From Polymorphobacter sp. (GTDB taxonomy: Bacteria > Pseudomonadota > Alphaproteobacteria > Sphingomonadales > Sphingomonadaceae), in the NCBI RefSeq assembly GCF_025362435.1, contig NZ_JANYGL010000161.1, positions 1-51,214 of the forward strand: 51,214 nt of DNA. Direction: 5' to 3'. The position numbers were made by a program, and so were the translations under genes. Shown here one piece after another: positions 1-9,100 of this stretch (position 1 is its first letter; each line of letters starts with the position of its first letter). Under the pieces are notes generated by a model. The model was not told where the DNA came from, ran no database searches, and was given only the letters and a program-made list of their open reading frames with translations.

Positions 1-75
1 CAAGCGCCCCCTCTCCCTGGTTGCGCGAACGGCGCAACCTGTCCCTCCCCCTCGAGGGGGGAGGGTAGAAGTGGG
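1..75. repeat. GC-rich palindromic (REP-like) repeat at the 3' end of murC
   Basis: Two hairpins lie side by side: GGTTGCGC (19-26) with GCGCAACC (32-39), and a near-perfect palindrome centred on CTCGAG at about 43-65. The poly-purine and poly-pyrimidine style resembles the inverted pair between mraY and murD, which suggests a family of dispersed intergenic repeats. Here it overlaps the open murC frame. It could also serve as a transcription terminator or a 3'-end stabiliser. Confidence 0.5.
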
Positions 76-1478
76 GTGATCGCCGCAGCCAATCCTACCG
101 CCCATTTGGTGATGTCGCCCGCGCCGAGGCAGACGACCACGTCCCCCGGCTGAATAATGCCAGCCAGTTGGACCGCCAAATCGTCCGCCCCGGTCGTCGT
201 CGCCACCGAACGGTGTCCCGCGCGCTTCAATCCGACCGCAAGCGCATCGGCATCGACGCCCTCGATCGGCGCCTCGCCCGCGGCATAGACCGGCGCGACG
301 ATGACCATGTCGGCGTCGTTGAACGCGGTCTGAAACTCGGTCATCAGCGATTGCAGGCGGGTGAAACGGTGCGGCTGGACGACGGCGATGACGCGCCGGA
401 CCGCGCCCTCGCGCGCCGCCGACAGCACCGCGCGGATTTCGACCGGGTGGTGGCCGTAGTCGTCGATGATGACGACACCGCCCGAACCGAGCGCAACTTC
501 GCCGACCTTGGTGAAGCGGCGCTTGACCCCGCCGAAGCGCGCGAAGCCGGTCGTGATCGCGGCGTCGCTGATCCCGAGTTCGACCGCGACCGCGACCGCG
601 GCGAGTGCGTTCTGGACGTTGTGGCGTCCCGGCATCGGCAGGACCAGCGGCTCGATCCGGCGCTCGTTACCCGAGCGGTCGCGGACGACGGCGGTGAAGC
701 GGTTGCCCCCCGGAACCGGCGTGACGTTCTCGCCGCGGACGTCGGCCTGCGCCGAAAAGCCGTAGGTGATGATCCGCCGGTCCTGGACCTTGGGCAGCAT
801 CGCCTGGACCTCGGGATGGTCGAGGCACAGGATTCCGGCGCCGTAGAACGGGACGTGCTCGATGAACTCGACGAACGCATCGCGGACCCGGTCGAAGCTG
901 CCGTAGTGGTCGAGGTGTTCGGGATCGATGTTGGTGACGACGCCGATCGTGCCGTGGAGGCGGAGGAAGCTGCCGTCGGATTCGTCGGCCTCGACGACCA
1001 TCCACTCGCCCGCGCCGAGCCGCGCGTTCGAGCCATAGGTGTTGATGATGCCGCCGTTGATGACCGTCGGGTCCATCCCGCCGGCGTCGAGCAGCGCCGC
1101 GATCATCGACGTCGTCGTCGTCTTGCCGTGCGTCCCGGCAATGGCGACGGTCGACTTCAGGCGCATGAGTTCAGCGAGCATCTCGGCGCGGCGGACGATC
1201 GGGATCCGCCGTTCGATCGCCGCCTCAACCTCGGGGTTGGCGCGCTTGATCGCGGTCGAGGTAACGACGACGGCGGCGTCGCCGAGGTTCGCCGCGTCAT
1301 GGCCGATCATCACGCGGATGCCGCGATCACGCAGTCCCTCGATGACATAGCCCTCGGCGACGTCGGAGCCCTGCACGGTATAGCCGAGGTTGTGCATGAC
1401 CTCGGCGATGCCCGACATGCCGATGCCGCCGATGCCGATGAAGTGGATCGTGCCGATCTCGCGGGCGATTCCGGTCAT
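1..1478 (-). CDS. murC: UDP-N-acetylmuramate--L-alanine ligase MurC (3' end beyond window)
   Basis: MurC joins L-alanine to UDP-MurNAc, the first amino-acid addition of cytoplasmic peptidoglycan precursor synthesis. Translating the minus strand from the ATG gives a Rossmann start with [14 protein letters not shown] (residues 12-25), the Mur-ligase P-loop GTHGKTTTT (115-123) and the Mur-family [10 protein letters not shown] stretch further on. The gene lies just downstream of murG and is the last dcw gene in view. The reading frame has no stop before the left edge: after the normal family end (about residue 470) it runs through GC-rich palindromic repeat DNA, so the last 20 or so residues are low-complexity, rich in Pro, Gly and Glu. 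Either the protein has picked up a repeat-encoded tail or the stop lies just outside. Identity is certain; the C-terminus is not. Confidence 0.93.
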   Translation of the reverse strand, partial: MTGIAREIGTIHFIGIGGIGMSGIAEVMHNLGYTVQGSDVAEGYVIEGLRDRGIRVMIGHDAANLGDAAVVVTSTAIKRANPEVEAAIERRIPIVRRAEMLAELMRLKSTVAIAGTHGKTTTTSMIAALLDAGGMDPTVINGGIINTYGSNARLGAGEWMVVEADESDGSFLRLHGTIGVVTNIDPEHLDHYGSFDRVRDAFVEFIEHVPFYGAGILCLDHPEVQAMLPKVQDRRIITYGFSAQADVRGENVTPVPGGNRFTAVVRDRSGNERRIEPLVLPMPGRHNVQNALAAVAVAVELGISDAAITTGFARFGGVKRRFTKVGEVALGSGGVVIIDDYGHHPVEIRAVLSAAREGAVRRVIAVVQPHRFTRLQSLMTEFQTAFNDADMVIVAPVYAAGEAPIEGVDADALAVGLKRAGHRSVATTTGADDLAVQLAGIIQPGDVVVCLGAGDITKWAVGLAAAITPLLPSPLEGEGQVAPFAQPGRGGA

Positions 1479-1491
1479 AGGGTCGGGCCGG

Positions 1492-2583
1492 TCATGTCTG
1501 TTGTCCAAGGCTGGTCGCGAGGTCGGCGAACTTCGCGCCGGCGTCGGGGTGACCGACACTCTTGGCCGCTTGTGCCGCCTTTGCCAACGCCCCCGGAGTC
1601 GTCAGGAGCGAAACAATCGCTGCGTTAACCGCGTCGGGGGTGAAGTCGGCCTCGCGCAGCATCGGCCCGGCTCCGGCGGTGACGAAAGTGGCGGCGTTGG
1701 CGGCCTGGTGGTCGTCGGTCGCGGCGGCGAAGGGAACGAGGATCGCGGGACGACCGGCGGCGGCGAGCTCGGCCATCGTCGATGCCCCCGACCGCGTGAT
1801 TACGAGATGCGCGGCGGCGAGGCGCGCGGCGAAGTCGGCGAAATAGGTTTCGAGGACGGCGGTGGTGCCCTGCTCGGCATAGGCGGCGCGGACGGCGGCG
1901 ATATCTTCGGGGCGGCACTGTTGCGTCACCCGGAGGCGCGCGCGGAGGTCGTGCGGCAGGCGCCCGATCGCGGCGGGGACGACGCGCGACAGGATCGTCG
2001 CACCCTGGCTGCCGCCGGTGACAAAGATATCGATGACGCCATCGGTCGGAGGGTATGGCGCAGCACCGATCGCGGCGATGTCGGCGCGGACGGGGAGGCC
2101 GGTGAAGACGGTCTTCGGTGCATACCTTGGCGCGAGCCGCTGCGTTGGTTCGAAGCTCAGCGCGATCCGCGTCGCCGGCCTCGCGAGCAGCCGGTTGACC
2201 CGGCCGAGGACCGCATTCTGTTCGTGGAGCACCGCCGGGCGCTTGAGCGCGACCGCCGCAAGCAGCGGCGGCAGCGAGGGATAACCGCCGAAGCCGACCA
2301 CCGCGGCGACATGCTCGGCGATGAGGAACGCCTTCGCCTCGGCCCGCCCGCGCCAGACCTTCGCCAGCATGCCGACCCAGCCGATCGGGTTCCTGCCGCC
2401 GAGCACCGCCGATTCGACGATCCGCGTCGCGACCCCGTCGAACAGCCCGGGAAAGCGCAAGCCCCGGGCATCGGTCATCAGCGTAACGCGGTGGCCGCGC
2501 GCAACCAGCTCGCCTGCGAGGACGTGCGCCGGGACCATGTGGCCGCCGGTCCCGCCCGCCGCGATGACGTAGTGGCGGCTCAT
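1492..2583 (-). CDS. murG: UDP-GlcNAc:undecaprenyl-PP-MurNAc-pentapeptide transferase MurG
   Basis: MurG is the membrane-associated GT28 glycosyltransferase that converts lipid I to lipid II on the cytoplasmic face. The 363-residue product starts [15 protein letters not shown]; the glycine-rich loop GGTGGH (10-15) is the MurG signature for undecaprenyl-pyrophosphate binding. A second glycine-rich segment, VTGGSQGA, opens the C-terminal domain, and [15 protein letters not shown] matches the UDP-GlcNAc-binding region. The start codon overlaps the ftsW stop as ATGA, which fixes the start despite an open frame extending far upstream. The 13-base gap to murC suggests translation from the same mRNA. 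Length and motifs are normal for the family. Confidence 0.97.
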   Translation of the reverse strand: MSRHYVIAAGGTGGHMVPAHVLAGELVARGHRVTLMTDARGLRFPGLFDGVATRIVESAVLGGRNPIGWVGMLAKVWRGRAEAKAFLIAEHVAAVVGFGGYPSLPPLLAAVALKRPAVLHEQNAVLGRVNRLLARPATRIALSFEPTQRLAPRYAPKTVFTGLPVRADIAAIGAAPYPPTDGVIDIFVTGGSQGATILSRVVPAAIGRLPHDLRARLRVTQQCRPEDIAAVRAAYAEQGTTAVLETYFADFAARLAAAHLVITRSGASTMAELAAAGRPAILVPFAAATDDHQAANAATFVTAGAGPMLREADFTPDAVNAAIVSLLTTPGALAKAAQAAKSVGHPDAGAKFADLATSLGQQT

Positions 2584-3740
2584 GCAGCCCGCGCCGCCGC
2601 TGCATATGGCGACGCCTTGAGGTACGGATTGCGCCGGGTCAGCGCGAGCAGCAGCCCCATCCCGATCGACAGCGCGAGGAACGACGATCCGCCGTGGCTG
2701 ACGAACGGCAGCGTCATCCCCTTCGACGGCAGCAGCGCGAGGTTGACCGCCATGTTGATCGCCGCCTGGAGGCCGAACTGGATCGCGAGGCCGGCGGCCG
2801 CGAGGAAGACGAACGGCTCCTCCTCGTCGAGCAGCTGGAGGAGGACCCGGACGACGATCGCGAGGTACAGCACCGCGAGCATGAAGCACGCGATCGCGCC
2901 GAACTCCTCGCCGATCACCGAGAAGATATAGTCGGTGTGCGCTTCCGGCAGGCGGAACTTCATCTGTCCCTCGCCCGGTCCCGCGCCGAACAGCCCGCCC
3001 GCCTTGAAGCAGTCGAGCGCGCGGTCGATCTGGTAGGTGTCGCCGGTGCCCTTGACGAAATGGTCGATGCGCTCGGCGACGTGAGTCGAGGTGAGATACG
3101 CGACCCCCATCCCGGCGACGGCGAAGCACGCCAGCCCGCCGATGACCATGACGCTCATCCCCGCGAGGATCGCCTGCGCCGCCCACACCGCGGCGAACAA
3201 CGCCGTCTGGCCGAAGTCGGGCTGCTTGATCAGCAGCGCGGCGATGACAACGAGGAGCCCGAACGACAATTGCATCGTCGGCAGCGAGCTGTCGTCGAAG
3301 CGCGCCGCGAGCAGCCACGCGGTGGTGACGATGAACAGCGGCTTGAGGAACTCCGACGGCTGGAAGGCGAAACCGGGAAGGTTGATCCAGCGCACCGCGC
3401 CGTTGACCTCGGCCCCGAGGAACGGCACCGCGAACAATGCGAGCAGGCAGGCGACGGTGCCGCAGATCGCGAAGCGCTTCGCCCACGTCATCGGCAGCAT
3501 CGACGTCGCCAGCATCAGCGGCACCCCGGCGAGGACCCACAGGATCTGGCGCTTGAGGTAGAACAGGTCGTCGACGCGGACGCTGCCCCCCGAATAGCGG
3601 TGCGCGGCGGCGGGCGAGGCGGCGGCGACGGCGATCACGCCGAGGCCGATCAGCAGCAGCACCAGCGTCAGCAGCGGCTTGTCGATCGTCCAGAACCAGC
3701 GGCCGAGGGTCGAGCGGTCGTTGCGCGACAGGTGCTTCAT
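2580..3740 (-). CDS. ftsW: Septal SEDS glycosyltransferase FtsW
   Basis: FtsW is the SEDS-family polytopic membrane protein that polymerises lipid II into septal glycan together with FtsI. The chosen ATG gives 386 residues starting MKHLSRNDRS and overlaps the murD stop as ATGA. A longer frame upstream is murD read in another frame. About ten hydrophobic segments are visible. SEDS landmarks include KQPDFGQTALF in the central region, a long periplasmic loop with GEGQMKFRLPEAHTDYIFSV, and the C-terminal SHGGSSFLALSIGMGLLL. The loop and C-terminal motifs are those used to recognise FtsW and RodA; the dcw position favours FtsW. The gene overlaps murG at its 3' end, so the three genes are translationally coupled. 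Confidence 0.96.
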   Translation of the reverse strand: MKHLSRNDRSTLGRWFWTIDKPLLTLVLLLIGLGVIAVAAASPAAAHRYSGGSVRVDDLFYLKRQILWVLAGVPLMLATSMLPMTWAKRFAICGTVACLLALFAVPFLGAEVNGAVRWINLPGFAFQPSEFLKPLFIVTTAWLLAARFDDSSLPTMQLSFGLLVVIAALLIKQPDFGQTALFAAVWAAQAILAGMSVMVIGGLACFAVAGMGVAYLTSTHVAERIDHFVKGTGDTYQIDRALDCFKAGGLFGAGPGEGQMKFRLPEAHTDYIFSVIGEEFGAIACFMLAVLYLAIVVRVLLQLLDEEEPFVFLAAAGLAIQFGLQAAINMAVNLALLPSKGMTLPFVSHGGSSFLALSIGMGLLLALTRRNPYLKASPYAAAARAA

Positions 3741-5074
3741 GGCTGGCTCCCCCTCAGGGCCTCGACTTGGCTGCGGAAGGCGGCACCCCGCGCCGCATAA
3801 TCGGTGAACTGGTCGTAGCTCGCGCACGCCGGCGACAGCAGGACGGTGTCGCCCGGCCGTGCAGCGGCGGCGGCGAGGGCGACGGCGTGGTCGAGGGTCG
3901 CGGCCATGACCACCGGCACCCGGCCGTCGAGAATACGCGCGAACACCGGCGCGGCGGCACCTATCAGATATGCCGCGCGGACATGGCCGAGGAACGGCAG
4001 GCAGGCATCAAGCTCGTCGGTCTTGGCGAGGCCGCCGGCGATCCAGTGGACGTGCGGAAACGCCGCCAACGCAGGCGCGGTCGACGTCGGATTGGTCGCC
4101 TTGCTGTCGTTGACGTAGGCGACGCCCGCGACCTCGCCGACGCGCTCCATCCGGTGCGGCAGGCCGGGATAAGTCGCAAGCCCGCGCGCGATCGTCGGAC
4201 GGTCGAGGCCGAGGACGAGTGCCGCGGCGACCGCGGCGGCGGCGTTCTGGCCGTTGTGCGGTCCCGCCAGCGCGGGCCAATCGGCCTGCGCGCCCTCGTC
4301 GACCCCGCCGAAGACCAGCCGCCCGCCGGTGACGCTGACGCCCTCGCCGAGCCGCGTCGCCGCCGAGATCGGGATGACCCGGGCGACCGCCTCGTTGCCG
4401 ATGTCGCGCGAGATCCGATCGTCCTGCCCGACGACGGCGAAATCGGCGGGGATCTGCATCGCGAACAGCCGCGCCTTCGCCGCCGCATACGCCGCCATCG
4501 TGCCGTGGCGGTCGAGGTGGTCGGGGGTAATGTTGAGCAGCACCGCGACGTCGCTGACGAGGCTGTAGGTCAACTCGAGCTGGAAGCTCGACAGTTCGAG
4601 GACATAGACCCCGCCGTCGGGCAGCGGCTCCTCGGACAGGATCGGCGCGCCGATATTGCCGCCGAGCCGCGCCGGGATACCGGCGGCGACGAGCATGTGG
4701 TGGATCAGCGCCGCGGTGGTCGACTTGCCGTTGGTCCCGGTGACGGCGACGACCTTGTGCGGCGGCAGCCCGGGGCGCGCCTGCGCGAATAGCTCGATAT
4801 CGCCGATGACCGGGATGCGCGCGGCGACGGCACGGCGGAACAGCGGCGCGTCGTGGGGCACGCCGGGGGAGACGATCATCGCGTCGAGCTTGCTCAGGTC
4901 GGCGGTGTGGAGGTCGGTCAGTTCACCCGCGAACGCCGCCCGCGCGGCCTCGCCGTCGTCCCACGCGAGCGCGGTCGCCCCGCTCGCGGTGAGTGCGGCG
5001 ATGACCGACTTGCCGGTGCGGGCGAGGCCGAAGACGCCGAAGGTCTTGCCGGTCCAGAGGGTGGAGGTGATCAT
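3737..5074 (-). CDS. murD: UDP-N-acetylmuramoyl-L-alanine--D-glutamate ligase MurD
   Basis: MurD adds D-glutamate to UDP-MurNAc-L-Ala in the cytoplasm. The 445-residue product has the N-terminal UDP-binding Rossmann domain (FGVFGLARTGKS, about 12-23), the ATP P-loop TGTNGKS (112-118) and the third domain starting near SKATNPTSTAPAL. I start it at the ATG giving MITSTLW; a GTG nine bases further upstream is possible but sits inside the intergenic repeat. It is the first gene after the only real gap in the dcw operon, about 120 bases filled by an inverted-repeat pair, so its expression could be set partly by RNA structure there. Its stop overlaps ftsW. Confidence 0.96.
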   Translation of the reverse strand: MITSTLWTGKTFGVFGLARTGKSVIAALTASGATALAWDDGEAARAAFAGELTDLHTADLSKLDAMIVSPGVPHDAPLFRRAVAARIPVIGDIELFAQARPGLPPHKVVAVTGTNGKSTTAALIHHMLVAAGIPARLGGNIGAPILSEEPLPDGGVYVLELSSFQLELTYSLVSDVAVLLNITPDHLDRHGTMAAYAAAKARLFAMQIPADFAVVGQDDRISRDIGNEAVARVIPISAATRLGEGVSVTGGRLVFGGVDEGAQADWPALAGPHNGQNAAAAVAAALVLGLDRPTIARGLATYPGLPHRMERVGEVAGVAYVNDSKATNPTSTAPALAAFPHVHWIAGGLAKTDELDACLPFLGHVRAAYLIGAAAPVFARILDGRVPVVMAATLDHAVALAAAAARPGDTVLLSPACASYDQFTDYAARGAAFRSQVEALRGSQP

Positions 5075-5086
5075 AAACGCCACCCT

Positions 5087-5175
5087 GCCCCACCCCCGGC
5101 CCCTCCCCTGAAGGGGAGGGGAGCCCGCGCGCGATGACGCCTCCCTTCCCCTTCAGAGGGGCCGGGGGTGGGGGC
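5087..5175. repeat. Inverted pair of GC-rich repeats between mraY and murD
   Basis: Two copies of a roughly 35-base element lie head to head: one at about 5087-5123, containing CCCCTCCCCTGAAGGGGAGG, and its near reverse complement at about 5141-5175. Each copy has its own short palindrome around CCTGAAGG or CTTCAG, and together they could fold into one long hairpin of more than 30 base pairs with a loop of about 17 bases. They fill most of the only substantial gap in an otherwise overlapping operon. The arrangement resembles bacterial REP/BIME elements, but no transposase is linked to it here. Confidence 0.75.
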
Positions 5176-5195
5176 GAGGGCGAAGCCGAGCATCC

Positions 5196-6269
5196 TCACC
5201 GCAGCTTCAACGTCGACAGGCCCGCGAGGGCGAGGATCAGCGACACGATCCAGAAGCGGATCACCACCGTCGCCTCGCTCCAGCCAAGCTGTTCGTAATG
5301 GTGGTGCAGCGGCGCCATCTTGAAGACGCGCTTGCCCGTCGTCTTGAAGCTGACGACCTGGACGATGACGCTGACCGTCTCGAGCACGAACAGCCCGCCG
5401 ATCAGCAGCAGGACGATCTCGTGATTGGTGACGACGGCGATCGTCCCGAGCGCGCCACCCAGCGCGAGGCTGCCGGTGTCGCCCATGAACACCGCCGCCG
5501 GAGGAGCATTGAACCACAGGAAGCCGAGGCAGGCGCCGATCAGCGCGCCGACGAAGACCGCAAGCTCGCCCGACCCGGGGACATGGTGGATCCCGAGATA
5601 GTCGGAAAAGCGGATGTTCCCCGCGACATAGGCAATGACGCCAAGGGTCAGCGCGGCGATGATGACCGGCATCGTCGCCAGCCCGTCGAGCCCGTCGGTC
5701 AGGTTCACCGCATTGCCGAACCCGGCGATGATGAACGCGCCGAAGATGACATAGCCGAACCCGAGATACAGCCCGGCGTCCTTGAGGAACGGCAGGTACA
5801 ATGTGTGGCCGTCGCGAGTGCCGATGTACCAAACCGCCGCCCCGGCGATGACGAACTCGAGGAGCAGCCGGATCCGCCCCGACACGCCCTTCGCCGAGCG
5901 TTTCACGACCTTGTCATAGTCGTCCATGAAGCCGATCGCGCCGAAGCCGAGGGTGACGAGCAGGCACGCCCAGGTAAAGCCGTCGGTGACGTCCATCCAC
6001 AGCAATGTCGACACCGTCATCGAGATCAGGATCATCAGCCCGCCCATCGTCGGCGTGCCTTTTTTCGTCAGCAGGTGCGACGCCGGGCCGTCGCTGCGGA
6101 TCGGCTGGCCCTTGCCCTGCTTGCCCTTGAGCCACAGGATGAAGCGCGGCCCGATCCACAGCGCGATGACCAGCGCGGTCATCACCGCCGCGCCCGAGCG
6201 GAAGGTGATGTAGCGGAACAGGTTGAGGACACCCTCGAACCCCGCCATCTTTGCCAGAATGAAGATCAT
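5196..6269 (-). CDS. mraY: Phospho-N-acetylmuramoyl-pentapeptide transferase MraY
   Basis: MraY transfers phospho-MurNAc-pentapeptide from UDP to undecaprenyl phosphate in the inner membrane, making lipid I. The 357-residue polytopic protein carries the family landmarks: GTPTMGG (71-77), the catalytic Asp pair in GFMDDYDK (D116, D117), [22 protein letters not shown], and the C-terminal HHHYEQLGW loop. About ten transmembrane segments are evident and the length is typical. The start overlaps the murF stop as ATGA. Downstream, a repeat-filled gap of about 120 bases precedes murD, the one place where this operon is not tightly packed. Confidence 0.97.
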   Translation of the reverse strand: MIFILAKMAGFEGVLNLFRYITFRSGAAVMTALVIALWIGPRFILWLKGKQGKGQPIRSDGPASHLLTKKGTPTMGGLMILISMTVSTLLWMDVTDGFTWACLLVTLGFGAIGFMDDYDKVVKRSAKGVSGRIRLLLEFVIAGAAVWYIGTRDGHTLYLPFLKDAGLYLGFGYVIFGAFIIAGFGNAVNLTDGLDGLATMPVIIAALTLGVIAYVAGNIRFSDYLGIHHVPGSGELAVFVGALIGACLGFLWFNAPPAAVFMGDTGSLALGGALGTIAVVTNHEIVLLLIGGLFVLETVSVIVQVVSFKTTGKRVFKMAPLHHHYEQLGWSEATVVIRFWIVSLILALAGLSTLKLR

Positions 6270-7648
6270 GCCGCCGCCTTCCGCAAACGCGCGACGAGAG
6301 AACCAAGGCCGACGCTGTTCGACCCCTTGATCAGCACGACGTCGTTCGCCGCAAGAGCCTTGTCGAGGATCACGAAGGCATCCGTCGCGTCGGCGGCGCG
6401 GGTGGTCGTAATCCGCCGCGGAAGGGCGTTTTCGAGCGCCGCCATCGCCTCGCCGACGAGGATCGCACGGTCGACTCCCGCCGCCTCGACCGCCGTCGCC
6501 AGCCCGGCGTGGAAGGCGTCCGAGCCCTCGCCCAACTCGCGCATTTCGCCGAGAACCGCGATCCGCCGCCCCTGCCCGCGCGGCACGACGCCGCCGAGGA
6601 CGCCGAGTGCCGCCGCCATCGACGCCGGGTTGGCGTTGTAGCTTTCGTCGATCACCGTCGCGATGCCGTCGTCGCGAGCGACGGTGAAGCGCGCACCGCG
6701 GCCCGCGAGTTCGGTCAGTTCGGCGAGCGCGAGCCCGGCAAGCGCAAGGTCGCCGCCGACCGCGTCGACCGCGGCGAGGACCGCGAGCGCGTTCGACAGC
6801 CAGTGCGCGCCGGCCATGCCGATGCGAAACATCAGCCGGTGTTCGCCGATCGTCGCGGTCGCGGTGGTGCAGTCGGGGTGGAGGGTGAAGGCGGTGGCGC
6901 GGACGTCGGCCCCCTCCCCCAGCCCGAAGGTGACGATCCGCGCGGCGTGGCCCGTCGCATGGCCGATCAGCCGGTCGCGATGGGGCGAGTCGAACGGGAC
7001 GATGGCGACGCCGCCGGGTTCGAGCCCGGCGAAGATCTCGCCCTTGGCGTCGGCGATAGCCTCCTCGCTGGCGAAGAATTCGCGGTGGGCGCTGGCGATC
7101 GCGGTGACGACGGCGACGTGCGGGCGAACGAGGCGGGTCAGCACGGCAAGCTCGCCGGCGTGGTTCATCCCCATCTCGAACACCCCGGCGCGGGTGTCGG
7201 CGGGCATCCGTGCGAGGCTCAGCGGGACGCCGGTGTGGTTGTTGTACGACTTGACCGAGGCGTGGACGTGATCAGGCATCGCCCGGGTCAGCGCGAGGCG
7301 GATCGCCTCCTTGACCCCGGTCTTGCCGACGCTGCCGGTGACGCCGATAATCTTGGCTTGCGTCCGGGCGCGGGCGGCGACGGCAAGCGCGGTGAGCCCG
7401 GCGGTCGTGTCGGCGACGCGGACGTTCGGCGCGCCGATCTCGTTGCTGACGAGGAACCCGGTCGCACCGCGCTGAGCCGCCTGATCGACGAAGCGGTATC
7501 CGTCGGTCACCTCCCCGGTCAGCGCAACGAACAGGTCACGCGGGCCGACTTCACGCGAATCGAAGGTGACGCCGTCGACGACGAAAGGAGCTGAAGCGAT
7601 GCCGCCGGTTGCGGTCGCGATGTCGTCGGAGGTCCACAGGGGGGTCAT
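6266..7648 (-). CDS. murF: UDP-N-acetylmuramoyl-tripeptide--D-alanyl-D-alanine ligase MurF
   Basis: MurF adds D-Ala-D-Ala to the UDP-MurNAc-tripeptide, completing the cytoplasmic pentapeptide precursor. The chosen ATG gives 460 residues starting [10 protein letters not shown] and overlaps the murE stop as ATGA; a start 33 bases further upstream would lie inside murE and adds an unlike N-terminus. Visible motifs are the substrate-binding [15 protein letters not shown], the P-loop TGSVGKT (104-110, Val where the textbook motif has Asn) and the [11 protein letters not shown] signature of MurF. Length is normal. It is coupled to murE upstream and mraY downstream. Confidence 0.96.
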   Translation of the reverse strand: MTPLWTSDDIATATGGIASAPFVVDGVTFDSREVGPRDLFVALTGEVTDGYRFVDQAAQRGATGFLVSNEIGAPNVRVADTTAGLTALAVAARARTQAKIIGVTGSVGKTGVKEAIRLALTRAMPDHVHASVKSYNNHTGVPLSLARMPADTRAGVFEMGMNHAGELAVLTRLVRPHVAVVTAIASAHREFFASEEAIADAKGEIFAGLEPGGVAIVPFDSPHRDRLIGHATGHAARIVTFGLGEGADVRATAFTLHPDCTTATATIGEHRLMFRIGMAGAHWLSNALAVLAAVDAVGGDLALAGLALAELTELAGRGARFTVARDDGIATVIDESYNANPASMAAALGVLGGVVPRGQGRRIAVLGEMRELGEGSDAFHAGLATAVEAAGVDRAILVGEAMAALENALPRRITTTRAADATDAFVILDKALAANDVVLIKGSNSVGLGSLVARLRKAAA

Positions 7649-9099
7649 GCCGCGGCCCCATGCGCAATCTCGTCGGCGCACTCGCGCGCGACGACGACAT
7701 CATCGAACGGCAGGACGCGGTCGCCGACGATCTGGCCTTGCTCGTGGCCCTTGCCGGCGATCAGGACGACGTCGCCAGGGCCGCTGGCGCGGATCGCGGC
7801 GGCGATCGCGGCGCGGCGGTCGCCGATCTCGGTCGCTCCCGGGGCTCCCGCCATGATCGCGGCGCGGATCGCCGCCGGGTCCTCGGTTCGCGGATTGTCG
7901 TCGGTGACGATGACGTCGTCGGCGAGCTCGACCGCGACCGCCCCCATCAACGGACGCTTGCCGGTATCGCGGTCGCCGCCCGCGCCGAACACCAGCCGCA
8001 GCCGGCCATCGGTATGCGGGCGCAGCGCCTCGATCGCGGCGCGGAGGCCGTCGGGGGTGTGGGCGTAGTCGACATAGACCGGGGCGCCCGGCTTCGCGAT
8101 CACCGCGCGTTCGAGGCGCCCGCGGACCGGCTGGACCCGCGCGAGATTGGCGAGCGTGCCCGCGACGTCGCCGCCGGTGGCGATGACCAGCCCCGCCGCG
8201 ACGAGCGCGTTGGCCGCCTGGTAGGCGCCGATCAGGGGCAACTCGACGCGGTAATTCTTGCCCGCAACGATGAGGTCGAGGGTCTGGCCGAGACGGGAAG
8301 GTGTGCGTCCGGTGAGCTTGATGGTGTCGCCTGCGGGGCCGACGGTGTGCACCGCTTGTGCGCGCTTGTGCGCGGCGGCGACGACGCGACTGCTCCACGT
8401 CGCGTCGGTGTCGCACCAGACGACGGAAATGGCTTCGGGATCAAGGACTTCGCTGAACAGCCGGAGCTTGGCGGCGAAATACGACTCCATGTCCCCGTGG
8501 TAATCGAGGTGGTCGCGGCTGAGGTTGGTGAAGGCGGCGGCGACGACTCGAAGCCCCTCGGTGCGGTACTGCGCCAGCCCATGACTCGACGCCTCGAAGG
8601 CGACATGCGTCAGCCCCTCGCGCGCCAACCCGCCCATGTTGGCGAGGAAGGTGACGACGTCGGGGGTCGTCAGCCCGGTCGAAACCTGATCGCCGGCGGT
8701 GGTCACCCCGAGCGTGCCGATACTCGCTGCAGGGTGCCCCGCCAGCCGCCACAACTGCCGCGTCAGCTCGACCGTCGAGGTCTTGCCGTTGGTCCCGGTG
8801 ACGGCAACGGCAACCTCCGGGAAAGGCGCGAAGAACTTGGCCGCCATCGCCGCGAACAGCCGCCGCGGCTCGTCCGCCGACAGATGCGGCACCCCGTCGA
8901 CCCGGGCTCCGGCGCGAGCGACCACTGCAACCGCGCCGTTGGCGATCGCGGCGGCGATATAGTCCTCGCCGTTGACCGTGTTGCCGGGAAAGGCGCCGAA
9001 CACCGTCCCCGGCGCGACCTTGCGATGATCGAGCGCGAACCCCGTCACCGGCTGGCCGCGATGCGCCTGATCGACCGCGGCCAAGTCCCCCAGGTCCAT
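7645..9099 (-). CDS. murE: UDP-MurNAc-L-Ala-D-Glu:meso-diaminopimelate ligase MurE
   Basis: MurE adds the third peptide residue. The 484-residue protein has the P-loop TGTNGKTS (101-108), the DFAH-like catalytic stretch VDYAHTPDGL, and DNPR (401-404), the motif that marks meso-diaminopimelate as the amino acid added, as expected for a Gram-negative wall. GKGHEQGQ near the C-terminus is also conserved. The ATG lies one base after the ftsI stop, and the 3' end overlaps murF. The opposite strand shows a long open frame, but it is only the GC-rich shadow of this gene. Confidence 0.96.
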   Translation of the reverse strand: MDLGDLAAVDQAHRGQPVTGFALDHRKVAPGTVFGAFPGNTVNGEDYIAAAIANGAVAVVARAGARVDGVPHLSADEPRRLFAAMAAKFFAPFPEVAVAVTGTNGKTSTVELTRQLWRLAGHPAASIGTLGVTTAGDQVSTGLTTPDVVTFLANMGGLAREGLTHVAFEASSHGLAQYRTEGLRVVAAAFTNLSRDHLDYHGDMESYFAAKLRLFSEVLDPEAISVVWCDTDATWSSRVVAAAHKRAQAVHTVGPAGDTIKLTGRTPSRLGQTLDLIVAGKNYRVELPLIGAYQAANALVAAGLVIATGGDVAGTLANLARVQPVRGRLERAVIAKPGAPVYVDYAHTPDGLRAAIEALRPHTDGRLRLVFGAGGDRDTGKRPLMGAVAVELADDVIVTDDNPRTEDPAAIRAAIMAGAPGATEIGDRRAAIAAAIRASGPGDVVLIAGKGHEQGQIVGDRVLPFDDVVVARECADEIAHGAAA

Positions 9100-9100
9100 G

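Noticed and set aside
2584-3540. A very long MurG frame reaching back through ftsW
   Set aside because: The upstream part is ftsW read out of frame; ATGA overlap with the ftsW stop fixes the murG start.
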